DNA of 64,000 nucleotides, taken from positions 62,001-126,000 of the forward strand of contig NW_027270132.1 in NCBI RefSeq assembly GCF_030848805.1, given 5' to 3'. Made by a program: the position numbers and the translations under genes. This DNA is from Temnothorax longispinosus (lineage: Eukaryota > Arthropoda > Insecta > Hymenoptera > Formicidae). The first letter of the stretch is position 1; every line of letters begins with the position of its first letter. The notes under the pieces were generated by a model that was given only the letters and a program-made list of their open reading frames with translations, was not told the origin of the DNA and searched no databases. Positions 11,265 through 24,703 of this stretch are shown here, one piece after another.

Positions 11265-11651
11265 TTTCTGCATTTTATTTACTATGTTTTTATACGATTC
11301 ACATTCTCTATCCGTTATTTCATGATTAATATCCATTCCTGTCATTTTAAACTCTTTAACCATCGAGATGCAGTTGGCACATTTTTTGTCTTGTAATCGG
11401 CATTCTTTTTCATTATGATTTCCCGCACATTTCCTACATATTACATTATTTCTACATTCTTGGGCACGGTGGCTATATCCCCAACTTTTATAACATCTTA
11501 ATACGCTTACATAGTCAAAGACTCTACATTTCTTCCATCCTATATTTACATTTTGTAGTTCTACTACTATTTTATGTGTTTTTGGATCTACTTTTAATAT
11601 CATATATAGTTCCTTCTTTCCCCTTCCTTTGTATCTATTTTATTACTTTAA

Positions 11652-11695
11652 CCCGTTGTGGTCACATGGAGTCTAGTGGACCCCAGGTTTTTTTT

Positions 11696-11740
<45 letters not shown>

Positions 11741-12032
11741 GTATACTATTTTAAGAGTAAAACGCAGGAAGTTTTTTTGCTCTATCTCAAAAAATTTTGA
11801 TGAATATTTTTGTGAAAAAAGTCAAATTTCTCGAAAAAAAATTTTTTTCTCACGTTTTTTCAACATAAAAAAATTTAAAAAATTATTGGATTATAAAGAG
11901 GAAGTCATAAATTAAATTCCAGTTCAAGGTTTGAGTCAATACATCAAAAAGAACGCAAATGGCAACTGTTGTGGGGTCCATTGGACCCCATGTGACCACT
12001 ACGTTATTTTTAGGAGGTGTGACCACAACGGG
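11652..12032. mobile_element. TTAA-type MITE (piggyBac-like), 381 bp
   Basis: TTAA at 11648-11651 and 12033-12036 flanks ends CCCGTTGTGGTCACA and TGTGACCACAACGGG, a perfect 15-bp inverted repeat. Subterminal TGGACCCC repeats are inverted as well. A (CT)n run lies at 11699-11735. The CCC start and TTAA target match piggyBac. It splits LINE-1 ORF1. Confidence 0.85.
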
Positions 12033-12530
12033 TTAATCTCCATGTTTTCATTATCTCTATTTAACTCATTCTGTTTTACTATTTTTTTAACGAAGTCCGT
12101 TTCTATCCCATTTAAATCTTCTTCTATGTCGATTATTTTAATTTTAGGTAGCTTTTTATTAACAGTTTTAATTTTATATTGATCATCTATTTATTTTTCT
12201 AGTTTCGCAGTTAATTTGTCTTTATCGCTCCTCTTTTCACATTCCACAATGATAGCTCCCCCTTGGCTACTTCGCACACGATCTATTCCAATGCCCAAGC
12301 TCATTATGTCTACACTATCTTTAATCTGACCTAGCGTCGCTTCATTTGATTGTGATTTCTTTGGTTGAACTACAACTCTTTCTACGTTTAGTTTTCTAGT
12401 AATTTGCGCATATGTTTCTAAGTTATTTTTTCCATTACTACTTGTACTTTATTTGCTATTCTTAGATTTTGTCTCTTGTTGCACGTGACCTTTTAAATAT
12501 TGTTTGTTCGACCATTTCTTTCATTCTATT

Positions 12531-15500
12531 TAGAGTCCCTATATATAGAGTCTGGCCACGTTCGTGTTCCTTCCTATTGGTCGAAACAATTTTTGTAAAA
12601 GCATGGCGGAACCAATAGATGTTGTCAGAGAGAAGCATAATAATTTGAAAAGGAGTGAAATAAAAATTTCGAATAATTAGTAAATTTCTTTTTAATTTTA
12701 AATTAAAATGAAGTAAACATTATGTATAAATTTTAAAATATAATTTAACGAATTAATGTATGCATAGCCATTGTTTTGCTACTATATATTTTTTTAGTTA
12801 ATCGACCTTTCATGCATGAAATTTTTATTCTATATGCAATAAATCGTTTCTTAATTTTAAAACTTAATTCATGACAGTTGTTAAGACTTGTACAAGAAAT
12901 ATTTTTCATTTTTCCAATAAAAAAACTAATTAAATTACATTTAACATTATTTAAATGAGGTAAATATTGCTGAATAATAACTTCCATATCAATAAAATAT
13001 TTAAAAACATCTGCGGTAACAAAAAATAATGTATTATTTCGGAAACATTTTAAATGCACAAATTTTGCATACAAAATCATATTTCTATTATATTTTGTTA
13101 AACCAGCAGAATTTAAACAAGTTGCGCATATTGCACTTTTACCTCGAGCAATACTGTTAACAATATAGCCAGCTAAATTATATAATACATTTAATTCTAT
13201 ATTATTAAAATTTATATGTTTGGAACTAACATCAATAGAAATATTGGGAAATTGTCCTAAATTTCTTTTTTTTTTGTTTATTCAAGAAGTCACATAGAAA
13301 TTCTCTATCATCTAGATCATAATTTGAATATTTAGATGGTTTTATATGTCGAGATATGCAAAGTTCTTTTAAGTCTTGCTTGAATTGTAAGGCATTGGGT
13401 ATTTGATGTTTTGCTCTTATTCCTGAAAATAAATTCTCGACACAGTCCTGCGTAAATCGACCTGTTAGTACAAATACGTAGCCTCTTTCATTTATCAAAT
13501 ATTTTGTTAGCTCAATAATAGATTTTGTAGTAATCATGATACCACATTGGACGGGTTTGAATTTGTGATTTTCACCTATTTCAATATTTCTGAATAGTTC
13601 TATAATAGACTCTAGAAATTCAACACTTTGATTATATTTTTGTTCACTTTTTTCATTGCCTAATGTTTTACCTAATGCTACTTTTTGAGATCGTGATGTA
13701 ACAAGTGTAAACCATTTGGAAACAACTTCTATAAATGATGCTGTTGTTTCATATTCTATTTTACCATTTTCTTCAGCAAGAAATTTGAGTGCACTACTGG
13801 TATCCGTGCTCATAACATTTTTCGCTTTATTTACCTTCATTTTATTATATTTTCCGGAAATAATATCACTACGGTGAAGTTTTGGAGTTAATTTGAGGAC
13901 TGAATTTTCTTGCAATTCAACTAATTCACTTAAATGCTTGAATTGTACGATACAAGAGGATAATTTATGAGTATGCACGAATGTCTGTGGTAGTTGTATT
14001 ATTTTATTATTTTCCAGACTTGATCTTAAATTTTTTAAAAGATGTGGCGCATTAGCAAAAAAAAACAATTTTCGTGTATTATCAATAGGATGACATATTG
14101 AATTTTGAATGGAAGAAAATTTTCCATTTGAAATTCCAAATGCTTTCCACATAGACTGATTTACGGGTCCCATATCGGATGTTATACTATGTACATATAA
14201 ACCAATGGATTCCGCTTTTCTAATTACTGTTTCTATAATAGCTTTTAAATTGGTACCGTTAAATCCATTGGGCGTATAGTAGTAGGCAACAACTTATTTC
14301 CATCGCGAAAAAATACCAGCAAGCATTATGACTAAAGCATGTGACGCTTTTTGAAATTGTCCTGTGAAAGAAAAAAAATTTTTCTTCTATTGTAAATACA
14401 AAACTTAAAATTTTGCAATTTCTGCAAAAAAGAACCACAATATAAAATCTGTTCTTTTTTGTTGAAGTAATGCAAATGCCTCGTTGCCAGTCGCAAGTAC
14501 TAATTAAAAATATTATTACTAGTTGTACTTAGCAGTTGCCTTTATGAAAAAAAAATTGTTAACTTTTAACTTTTTTAAACAACTGCAACTACCAAGTGCA
14601 AGTGGAAATTACATTTTTAAACTAATAGTTATATTATCTTATATTTGTGTCTTGTAACGGGGCATTTGTGACATGTTATAAGAATGGTTCTTAGGAAAGA
14701 GGTATACCTGAACTGTCAGGCATACTACTATTGCCAATATATGAAAGGGTGGAAGGATCAAATTGTTCTCCAGGTACTATGCTCATTTCGTCAATAGCAA
14801 TTACAGCATCCTTTTCTCGCTCATCTTTAAACAATGATATTTGTTTTTTTAAAATATCAAAAACGTCCTCTAATATTCCTGGTTCGAAATCAATGCCTTC
14901 TTTTTTTCTTCGTAAAGTACGTTCTGATGGTAAAGGTATATGGTGCTTTACTAATTCATTATATCCATTGCTGCCACACAAAAACCTTAATTTTAATGCT
15001 TTCAGAATTGTGTTGTTCGACCACTTAAAGCCGCGTGAATTTTGACCAAGAATAATTTGAATTTGATCATCGTTAAATCGTTTTCTCAAATTTAATTTTA
15101 GTTTTGACTTTAAATTGTCTAGTTCAATTTTTTTCTTTTCATCTATCAGTCTTCTTATATGTTTTTTTAATATCTTTCTTGATCTTTCAGTTTTATGAAT
15201 AATTATGTTTGCTTGCTGTAGTTTTTGTGTTGCTTCTTGCGTTCTTAATTCTGCTTGTTGAAGTTTTAGTTTCAAATTCTCATAATCATTTTGATTATAT
15301 ATTGGAGGTGACTCTAATACATCTTCTACAACAGATAATTGTTCTGCTTCTGTGAAACATTCTTTAGCTTCAGAAAAGTTTGATATTTGCATAGAAAGAT
15401 CTGAGCTGGTTCTGTTATCATCAAATTGATCTTCATTGTTTAAAACTATCTTCAAAGCTGACTTTGATGATGATTTTTTATTTTGATTTTTAACATTTCT

Positions 15501-16243
15501 TGTATCAGTCTGCAAGTACAAATTTATTATTGATTTATACAATTAAAAATTAAATTTAATGATAATGTAAGCGCTAAAAAAAATTAACTTACATCACAAG
15601 CAAGTATATTATTAAAAATTGTTGGAACTGCGTTTTGCTTTAATTTACGCTTTCCATCACTGCGAGGCTTCTCCCACATATCATCAGAAAAGTGTATCTA
15701 AATAATATATACATAAATAAAAAAGAATTGTTTCTTAATTTCATAACAAAGATATTTGATATCTTACCTCGCATATAAACAATTTCTTAGATGAGTTATT
15801 CAAATCATATTTCTCAATATTAGCAATCCATAATGCTCTTCTACTGGGATCTGCGGGAAGCGAGTAAAGGAAAAAGCCTTTCTGAGAATAATTCTTGCAT
15901 TGTGAAATACAACAAGACGGCATTTTAAAATCTGAAAATTCATATTTTATTTGAAAAAAATGTTTTTTCGGGTAAGGTTAAAAATATGTGAGGTTAAAAA
16001 AACAATTTTTATATTAAATTCAAATAACAAATAATTTAATAATAATAATTACTTTAATAATAAATAATTCAATAGTTTTTTATAATAAATATTTTTACAC
16101 ATACATACGTCTCTATTTTATTAACTTTATCTCGACTTTATATTCGTATCAGCTCAATCAGCTGTGTTTATATGTATATATATACTGCCGCCATGTTTTT
16201 ACAAAACTAGCGGAGTGGCCAGACTCTATATATAGGGATTCTA
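12531..16243 (-). mobile_element. Complete P-element-like transposon, 3713 bp
   Basis: A 29-bp terminal inverted repeat (12531-12559 and 16215-16243; TAGAGTCCCTATATATAGAG at the left, with G/A at position 5 the only difference) is flanked by the 8-bp duplication ATTCTATT at 12523-12530 and 16244-16251. An 8-bp duplication is characteristic of P elements. The element carries a four-exon minus-strand THAP transposase and short untranslated ends. It sits inside ORF1 of LINE-1. Confidence 0.92.
12745..15923 (-). pseudogene. P-element-type THAP transposase, one stop and one frameshift
   Basis: Coding exons on the minus strand: 15923-15768, 15697-15593, 15509-14708 and 14361-12745. Splice sites are canonical and phases agree. 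Exons 1-2 give a THAP C2CH zinc finger (start MPSCCISQCKNYS, then ICE-IHFSDDMW, then the diagnostic NAVPTIF). Exon 3 gives a long coiled coil (about 15300-15090) followed by the start of the RNase-H-like core (VIAIDEMSIVPGEQFD). Exon 4 continues with SDMGPVNQSMWKAFG and a PHLLKNL motif. Two lesions break it: TAA at 14294-14296 in FSRWK-stop-VVAYYYTPN, and a frame change at a run of ten T (13266-13275), after which the conserved C-terminal NLAGYIVNSI region reads in another frame to 12745. Both are single-site changes, so this copy died recently or the run length is a sequencing error. Confidence 0.85.
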
Positions 16244-16552
16244 ATTCTATTAATCTGCTCCTTTATTTCTTTATTTTGACTTTTTATTTCTACCGCAATA
16301 ATATTTCGAATCTCACTAACTATTTATTCAGCCTTACATTCTATTACCTTCTGTATTATTATTCCTTTTATAACATTATTCTCCCTATTAACGCAATCAA
16401 GTTTACCTAAGATTTCATTCAATTTATCATCCAGATTAAATTCATATTCCTCACCTAACTCTCTTCTCATTCCCTTATTACCTTTTTTACTATTTACTGG
16501 TTTCACATCTATTTTTGTACTACTGTTAATAAACTCAGTTTTTCTTTCCCTT

Positions 16553-18887
16553 CCCTGCCGAAAATGTTCGATTAAAACCGATTAAAAAGAAAGTAATCCG
16601 AATCGATCGGGATTTCTGCACCGAAAATACGGTATTAAAACCGATTGAAAATAGTCAAATCGAATTTAGTACGCTTCAGGCGGATTTGATATACATCCAT
16701 TTAAATCCGAAATTATACGATTTCATAAGCTATATAATTAAATCGGTTTTAATGCGATGTGAATCTGTCGGAGGATGACAAAAGTAATCCGTTGCAATCC
16801 GAAATTCTATTTTACGAACATTTAAATCGGTTTTAATGCGCTGTGAATCTGTCGGAGGATAACAATAAAAGTAATCCGTTGCTATTCGAAATTTCACGAT
16901 TTTGCGGATTACATCGCGATAGACAATTAAATCTGTTTTAATGCAATTGAATTAGCTAGAATTTACCATAGTCAATCCATAGGCAAAAATAATGTCTTTT
17001 AATAAAAAATGTTATCATTTCGCAGATAAAAAGTAAATCGATTTTATGTAGTGTGAGTAGGATTTGCTGTTATCATGAGTCACAATAAAGCTATTTAAAA
17101 TCAAATCTTTATTTTTTTCTCAACTGCATAATATTTACAAAAGAAATACAATTTAAGCGTTAACCTTCAAATGGTTATTGTTTATTTAGGTATTAACTTC
17201 TAATATGAGTGTATTGTTTGCAGTTTTTAATCAATTTTCAAATTTTTAAGCAATACAAACAATTAAAATTGAAAATAAAATCTTCAAAATAAACAAATAA
17301 GTACATTAACTTCGCCAGCAATTTTAACCAAATTGAGAATAAGATGGAATTTTAATCGACGTAACTGGCAATCTCAAGATATACGCGTTTAAGATTTGAA
17401 ATTTATTATGAACTAATAAATTTTTCAAATTGATTAAAATTCCATCTTATTCTCAATTTTTTCAAAATAAACATAAAATTTTTGCTATCAAAACATTAAT
17501 ATATTTAAAAGAACAAACTTTTCTGACTATTATGATGAATACAATTCGTGTGAGTAATCGTAAAAACGAGAATCTTGATTATCCTCAACAACATTTACGT
17601 CTTTCGAGAGTAATATATATAAATTAAAACAATGTATGAATGGTCCAAACGGAATTGACCAACAAATGTCGAAAAAGTCCTTGGAGATATTGCACTTTCT
17701 AACGGATAATGTAGATTACTGTGATGATTCTGCCATGTCTGACTACTGCAGATTTCAATATAAACATTTATCAAAATTCGATACATCTGATGACAACAAT
17801 GTCATTCTTATTGGCAAATGCTATAGCGTAAAATGCGATGATAAAATGTATAAAGCATATAAAAAATGCATCGTTAGAGGCGTTGTATTTCACAGCCAGA
17901 AGTATCGCAAAGCGAAAAGAACGAACGATACAATGATTCAGTTACATTCAGGCGAATATGGTCAAATAATGCACATTATTCTATTAAATAATAAATGCCA
18001 CATGCAAATATCAAAAATTACGATTAGTTCCAATAAACCGTTTAAAGTGTCGTACATGGATAGGATAGAATCAGAAGATTATGTACATAGCTCAATAGTT
18101 CCCATAAGCGATGTCAAAAGCAAGCTTATTCACGTAGATGTTGGATATTGTAGATATTTAGCAAACCTCCGAATACATTTGAAATTCAATATAATAAATA
18201 AAACTTTGTAATAAATACAATTTTGTTTCTTTATTTATATATACACACAGTCAAATATAATTATAACAAAAATTTGATTTAATTGCATTATATCCGATTT
18301 CCTTTTCATCTAAAAAATCGGAGAATTTCAAATTCAAACGAATTACTGTTGCTTTATCACTATATAAATTTGATTCTTATTGCATTCAAATCAATTTAGT
18401 TTTTATTCCCGAAATTGGTAAATTTTGGATTAAACCGGATTACAAAATCAACTCAATTATTAAAAGTGGATATTATTATAACGGATTGAAATTGCATACG
18501 CGCAATCGCTGAATTTCGAATTAAAACGGATTAATGTTGTCTTTCCTAGCAAATCGGATTCAGATGGATTACAACCGATTTTATTGAATCGGTGTTTTTG
18601 TAATTGAAACGGACTCATCTCTTGAAAAGAAATATACAAAATTAGGCGGATTATTTTGGATTATATATCCATCCGATTATTAGTGTTCATTTTGGATTGA
18701 CAACAATATGGATTAGAATGTAATGATTTCGGATTGGAAATAATCTGCAAAAGCGATATCAAAACCCATTCTGATTAGTTTGGAATTAAAATCGATTACT
18801 TTTTAATCCGGGCGCGGATTGAACCGATTAAAACCGATTAAAACGGATTATGTTTTAATCGGTTTTAATCGAACATTTTCGGCAGGG
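16553..18887 (+). mobile_element. EnSpm/CACTA-like element, 2335 bp, rich in subterminal repeats
   Basis: A perfect 35-bp terminal inverted repeat (CCCTGCCGAAAATGTTCGAT at the left, complement at 18853-18887) is flanked by TT on both sides. Removing it with one TT reopens LINE-1 ORF1. Many degenerate copies of AATCGGTTTTAAT and GAATCTGTCGGAGGAT fill both ends, as in CACTA-type elements, whose animal members make 2-3 bp duplications. One ORF of 191 codons lies near the right end. Confidence 0.7.
17636..18211 (+). CDS. 191-residue protein inside the EnSpm-like element
   Basis: ATG at 17636, stop at 18209. The protein has no membrane segment; it has NNVILIGKCYSVKCDD, then YKAYKKCIVRGVVFHSQKY, then NNKCHMQISKI. 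This pattern recalls the C-terminal region of proteins encoded next to EnSpm transposases in insects, but I hold that from memory and cannot confirm it. No DDE core is present, so on its own it would not be a transposase. An open frame just upstream (17430-17627) may be a broken part of the same gene. Confidence 0.4.
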   Translation: MNGPNGIDQQMSKKSLEILHFLTDNVDYCDDSAMSDYCRFQYKHLSKFDTSDDNNVILIGKCYSVKCDDKMYKAYKKCIVRGVVFHSQKYRKAKRTNDTMIQLHSGEYGQIMHIILLNNKCHMQISKITISSNKPFKVSYMDRIESEDYVHSSIVPISDVKSKLIHVDVGYCRYLANLRIHLKFNIINKTL

Positions 18888-18929
18888 TTATCTCTCCTTC
18901 ACATTTAACCAGCTTCTTACTACTATTAG

Positions 18930-18985
18930 AAGAAAGAGGGAGAGGAAGAGGGAGAGAGAGGGAGAGGGAGAGAGAGGGAGAGGGA

Positions 18986-19061
<76 letters not shown>

Positions 19062-19078
19062 GAGGGAGAGAGGGGGGA

Positions 19079-19154
<76 letters not shown>

Positions 19155-19163
19155 AAGAGAGAG
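18930..19163. repeat. (GA)n microsatellite between the two LINEs
   Basis: GA repeats with GGGA interruptions. On the LINE sense strand (minus) it reads (TC)n. It sits exactly between the 3' end of LINE-2 and the 5' end of LINE-1. Confidence 0.95.
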
Positions 19164-19662
19164 CTTTTAGCTATCATACAATACACACAATACAGTTCAC
19201 TTAAATACATTTTTTTTCAATCTTTTTTTAAATTCGCTTACATTATTTCCTCAGGCAACTCATTATAAATCCTTATACCATCATAAAACAAATCTTTCTG
19301 TCCTGTTCGCGTTTTTTTAAATTGTACTTGTAATTGGTTTACTTGCCTCGTTTTGTACTTATGTCGCTCTCCTACCTTCTCCATCTTATTACACAACTCC
19401 CTCGGTAACAATCCATTAGCTAGTTTATACTTAAATATACATACATTATACTTAATTCTCTTTTCTACACCCATAATTTCTAGGACACTTCTCATTTCAT
19501 CGCATGAGGTATATATCGAACATTTAAATACTGCCCTAATTGCCCTATTTTGACATAATTGCAACTTATCTAATTGTACTCTACTCAAACCTATAAATAC
19601 TGTTGAGCAACATTCCATATGGTGCCACAATTGCCTTATACAATAATATGCTTCTTACATAT

Positions 19663-19987
19663 TGTTACGTCCCTGGTCTTTCATCTCCTGAATATTCCCT
19701 TGAGTGTCATCGTGGAGCTTCATCGTTAAGGGGGTTGTTTATTGACAACCGCCCGGTCGTTGTTTTTGGGCTCCATGACAGATTTGGTCTGGCTGTCGCA
19801 TCGTGCAGACGCTTTCGAGGCTAATGAGCATTTGCGGATATTACATATTATATTGCATTGTTCTTTTGTACTGGATTATCATATTAAAACTCAGTACCAC
19901 CTTAAGAGCTTTTATTCTTTTCGGGCGCGTTCCGGGAGTGTGAGAGTGTGCGAGTGATTCGTGAGAAAACGTCCGGAGGACGTAACA
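19663..19987. mobile_element. Solo LTR, 325 bp, TSD ATAT
   Basis: Starts TGTTACGTCC and ends GGACGTAACA, a perfect 10-bp terminal inversion, with ATAT at 19659-19662 and 19988-19991. ATAT is the preferred target of the insect 17.6/297 group of Ty3-type elements. No internal domain remains, so it arose by LTR-LTR recombination inside LINE-2. Confidence 0.88.
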
Positions 19988-21769
19988 ATATAATGATAGG
20001 TCGACACCCACTCTCCTAATAAATTGTGTCTTAGCACTCATTTTTTTAATAACATATTGCACATGCTTCTCAAATGTCAATATCTTATCTACCATTACAC
20101 CTAAATATTTGTATTCATTTACTTGCTCCAATCTTTCGTTCGCAATTCTTATATCACACTCTATATTTTCCTCGCATCTACCATTTCTTAGTAACATAAA
20201 CTTGCTCTTTTCCCCGTTCAATTTCAACTTTATTTGCACGTAACCAACCATATATTTTCTCCAGTTGCTTATTAATAACATATTCAATAGCATCTATTCT
20301 TAAGTTTTCAAAGTATACAATAGTATCGTCTGCAAACATTCTAATTTTGCATCCAAGAATCATTAAGTTTACAATATCATTGATATATAATATAAACAAA
20401 AGAGGCCCAAGAACTGATCCCTGGGGTACTCCATTTTTTACCTTTCTTGCTTCAAACATTACATTCTTATATTTTACCTTTTGTACTCTATTATTCACAT
20501 ATAACCGTTCCTTCAAATCCAAGAAATTCCAATTTAGTAATTAATATCTTTCTATTTATTGTCTCGAAAGCTCTACGATAGTCCAAAAAAAAACTCCAAT
20601 TTTATTACCTTTACTTATTGCTAATTTCCACTCAGATATTACACTTTGTAACGCAGTTTCACACGAGTAGTTATTTCTGAAGCCCGATTGGCAATCGGTA
20701 ATAATATTGTGCTCCTCACAGAATTTATCTAATCGCAATTTTACTACGGTTTCTAATACCTTCTCATACATTGGCAACATATTAATCGGTCGCAAATTTT
20801 TCGCATCATTTGATCCTGTTACTTTATCGGTACAACAGTATCGGTATCGGTACAACAGTAGAACATTTCCACTCCGACGGAAAGACCCCTTTGGCTAGAG
20901 ACATATTGCAAACCTCCAAAAATATTCCATTCATTGTTCCATATAGGTCTCCTACCTGTGCCTTCTATCCCCTTATTACTAATAGATTGCACAATGTTGC
21001 TAATACTTTTTACATAATATATATTAAATTTATCAGCTATATTGCATTCTTCTATGTCTTCTAATATTTCAAAATCTACATTATCGATGTTTTCTGAACC
21101 CCTTTGCTCACCTTTAATTAATTCTTTCAAAGTTTTCCACATTTTTGTAGGATCACTCCTATTATTATCTATCATATTCTCATAATATTCTTTTTTTTGC
21201 CCTGATAAGTTTAACTACTGCATTTCTTTCATTCTTGAAAAATTCCCAGTCCTGTTCTTTACCTGAACTTATTGCTCTACTGTGAGCCTCATCCCTTCTA
21301 TCTGCTGCCATTCTAATTTCATCTGAATACCACATTTTTCCTTCTCATATTTTCGGAATCTTAAACTTTTTCTTAGGTGCTACAGTATTTAATACACTTA
21401 CTACACTATTAACAAATCTCTCCGCCCTTATGCTTATATCTAGCCCTTGACCTTGCTCAGTTCTTTCTTCCATTAATCTAAGAAATTCATCTACATTAAA
21501 TTTACTACAGTCCTTGCCTCTAAATTCTTTATATTTATTTCTCTTTTTATTTATATTAAATTCTACTTTTAGCCATGCATGGTCTGTTATTTTAGGTTTC
21601 TCATTCACTTGTACCTTTATTTCTTTATTCGAAAAAATTAAATCTATCATTGTTCGACTATCTTTTGTAACTCTCGTTGGACAATCAACGTATTGCCTCA
21701 TCCCTAGGTTTTGCATTACCGTTAATAATTTCTTTGTGTAAAATGAATCTACCATTATATCTATATTAA

Positions 21770-22266
21770 GGCTCCTAGGTAGTCACCGCAGCCATATTGA
21801 ATTTCTTGCTATCGAGGCGAGAAATTACCCTATTTTATGTTGCGGTATTTTCCGAAATAAAAAGACATTTCAATAAAAAATCACTATAGATCGTTTCAGC
21901 ACACTTCTAACATTGACCGGATACTATCCTTTTCCCTCGACAATAAACAAACAGCCATAAAACGAAGCCTAAACATACGGAAAAACAAGCCGTTTTCGAC
22001 TATCGAAAGGAGTAGAGAATGTTCCTTCTGCATATGTATTTCTTGCAAATCTTACCATACGGTCAATTTTACGAGTTTCACGAATACATTAAACGTTATA
22101 GCACAAGTACAGAGTCAATAATAAAGAAATTTAACGCAACGCAAAATAGGTTGTCAACATGTCACAAGACAGAATTCTCCATTGGAGAGAGTGAGAGAAG
22201 AGAGTTCTGCCGCGACGGTACGGCGCTACCGTCAACGCAGAGTTCTCGGCTCAGGGACCAGGAGCC
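21770..22266. mobile_element. TTAA-flanked element, 497 bp
   Basis: TTAA at 21766-21769 and 22267-22270 flanks ends GGCTCCTAGG and (complement) GGCTCCTGG. Deleting it with one TTAA joins the endonuclease frame of LINE-2 as IVIEDFNIDIMVDS. The GG start fits Kolobok better than piggyBac. No ORF of note. Confidence 0.8.
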
Positions 22267-22659
22267 TTAAAGTCCTCTATCACTATACAGTCATACTTTA
22301 TTATTAAATCTTCAACCGTATCTTCCAAAAATCTCACGAAATCGCCATTTGACGCACTCAGCGAATGATACCTTTATACTGCTATCATACCTTTATACAA
22401 ATTCTCTCTTATTTCTACCACCACGCACCAACAATTTGACACTATCTTTTTCTTATCAACTATTTTAAATTTAATATCATCTCTAACATATAACAGTACT
22501 CCTCCTGTGTTTCTATTTTCAGCATCACATTTAACTATACTATACCCCGGTACATTGACCTCACTATCCTCAATTTCTACAGTCAATCTAGTCTCGGATA
22601 ACGCTAGAATCACAGGATTCACCCTCTTCATAATCTGATGTTGAATTTCATCCAGAGAG

Positions 22660-23999
<1,340 letters not shown>

Positions 24000-24087
24000 G
24001 ACGTTTTGACCATGGATTTTGATCCTTTTAAATTGATGTAATTTTGATGCTTATATATAAGCATCCTATTTAATTTAATTTATTGCG

Positions 24088-24186
24088 AAAAATATTACCT
24101 CAGCCAGGGTTCGAACATGGAACCTTCCTCATTCCGTGAAGGGTGTACCAATTTGATCAATAAGGCATGTGGTAATAACATGTAAC
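24088..24186 (-). mobile_element. tRNA-like SINE fragment
   Basis: On the minus strand: an A-box-like TTGATCAAATTGG, then 30 bp later GTTCGAACCC matching a B box, followed by TGGCTGAGGTAATA. The spacing is tRNA-like. It differs from the SINE at 3771. The element runs close to the gap at 24204. Confidence 0.5.
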
Positions 24187-24203
24187 TAAACAATAATTAA
24201 ATA

Positions 24204-24703
24204 NNNNNNNNNNNNNNNNNNNNNNNNNNNNNNNNNNNNNNNNNNNNNNNNNNNNNNNNNNNNNNNNNNNNNNNNNNNNNNNNNNNNNNNNNNNNNNNNN
24301 NNNNNNNNNNNNNNNNNNNNNNNNNNNNNNNNNNNNNNNNNNNNNNNNNNNNNNNNNNNNNNNNNNNNNNNNNNNNNNNNNNNNNNNNNNNNNNNNNNNN
24401 NNNNNNNNNNNNNNNNNNNNNNNNNNNNNNNNNNNNNNNNNNNNNNNNNNNNNNNNNNNNNNNNNNNNNNNNNNNNNNNNNNNNNNNNNNNNNNNNNNNN
24501 NNNNNNNNNNNNNNNNNNNNNNNNNNNNNNNNNNNNNNNNNNNNNNNNNNNNNNNNNNNNNNNNNNNNNNNNNNNNNNNNNNNNNNNNNNNNNNNNNNNN
24601 NNNNNNNNNNNNNNNNNNNNNNNNNNNNNNNNNNNNNNNNNNNNNNNNNNNNNNNNNNNNNNNNNNNNNNNNNNNNNNNNNNNNNNNNNNNNNNNNNNNN
24701 NNN
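24204..24703. other. Assembly gap, 500 N
   Basis: Exactly 500 N; a placeholder length. Confidence 0.95.

Larger units (their letters stand above)
9246..18929 (-). mobile_element. LINE-1 (first non-LTR retrotransposon), interrupted by at least seven elements
   Basis: Read on the minus strand from 18929 down. ORF1 begins around 18920 and runs in pieces: 18888-18920, 16252-16552, 12037-12522 and 11264-11647. The last piece has zinc knuckles, with C-x2-C-x4-H-x4-C spacing in CRKCAGNHNEKEC. The endonuclease is in pieces from about 10856 to 9983 (PKILCLTETHVHEE, then TIIDLVL). The region before the reverse transcriptase, 9246-9624, includes REMWKSLKELIGTKK and ADEFNRFFIESV. The reverse transcriptase itself is missing: the element stops at about 9246. 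Between the pieces sit the insertions listed separately. Removing the 345-bp insert, the P element and the EnSpm-like element with one copy of each duplication restores reading across each site. The ORF1 and endonuclease types fit the Jockey/R1 group. Confidence 0.75.
19164..22640 (-). mobile_element. LINE-2 (second non-LTR retrotransposon), 5'-truncated
   Basis: Minus strand. The endonuclease starts abruptly at about 22640 against (TC)n, with VNPVILALSETRLTVE and TGGVLLYVRDD, then IEDFNIDIMVDSFY across a TTAA insertion, then SRTMIDLIFSN. The reverse transcriptase has LRPINMLPMYEKVLE, CQSGFRNNYSCETALQ, GVPQGSVLGPLLF and the catalytic MFADDTIVYF. The C-terminal part ends near 19238 (LFYDGIRIYNELPEEI). 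Frames change at a run of nine A (20585-20593) and near 20225-20290. A solo LTR (19663) and a TTAA element (21770) interrupt it. The end abuts (TC)n at 19163 with no AATC tail. It belongs to the Jockey/R1 group; the copy is dead. Confidence 0.85.

Noticed and set aside
18926..19210. Open frames of alternating Ser-Leu or Arg-Glu over the (GA)n runs (also 22374-22898).
   Set aside because: Low-complexity translation of a dinucleotide repeat.
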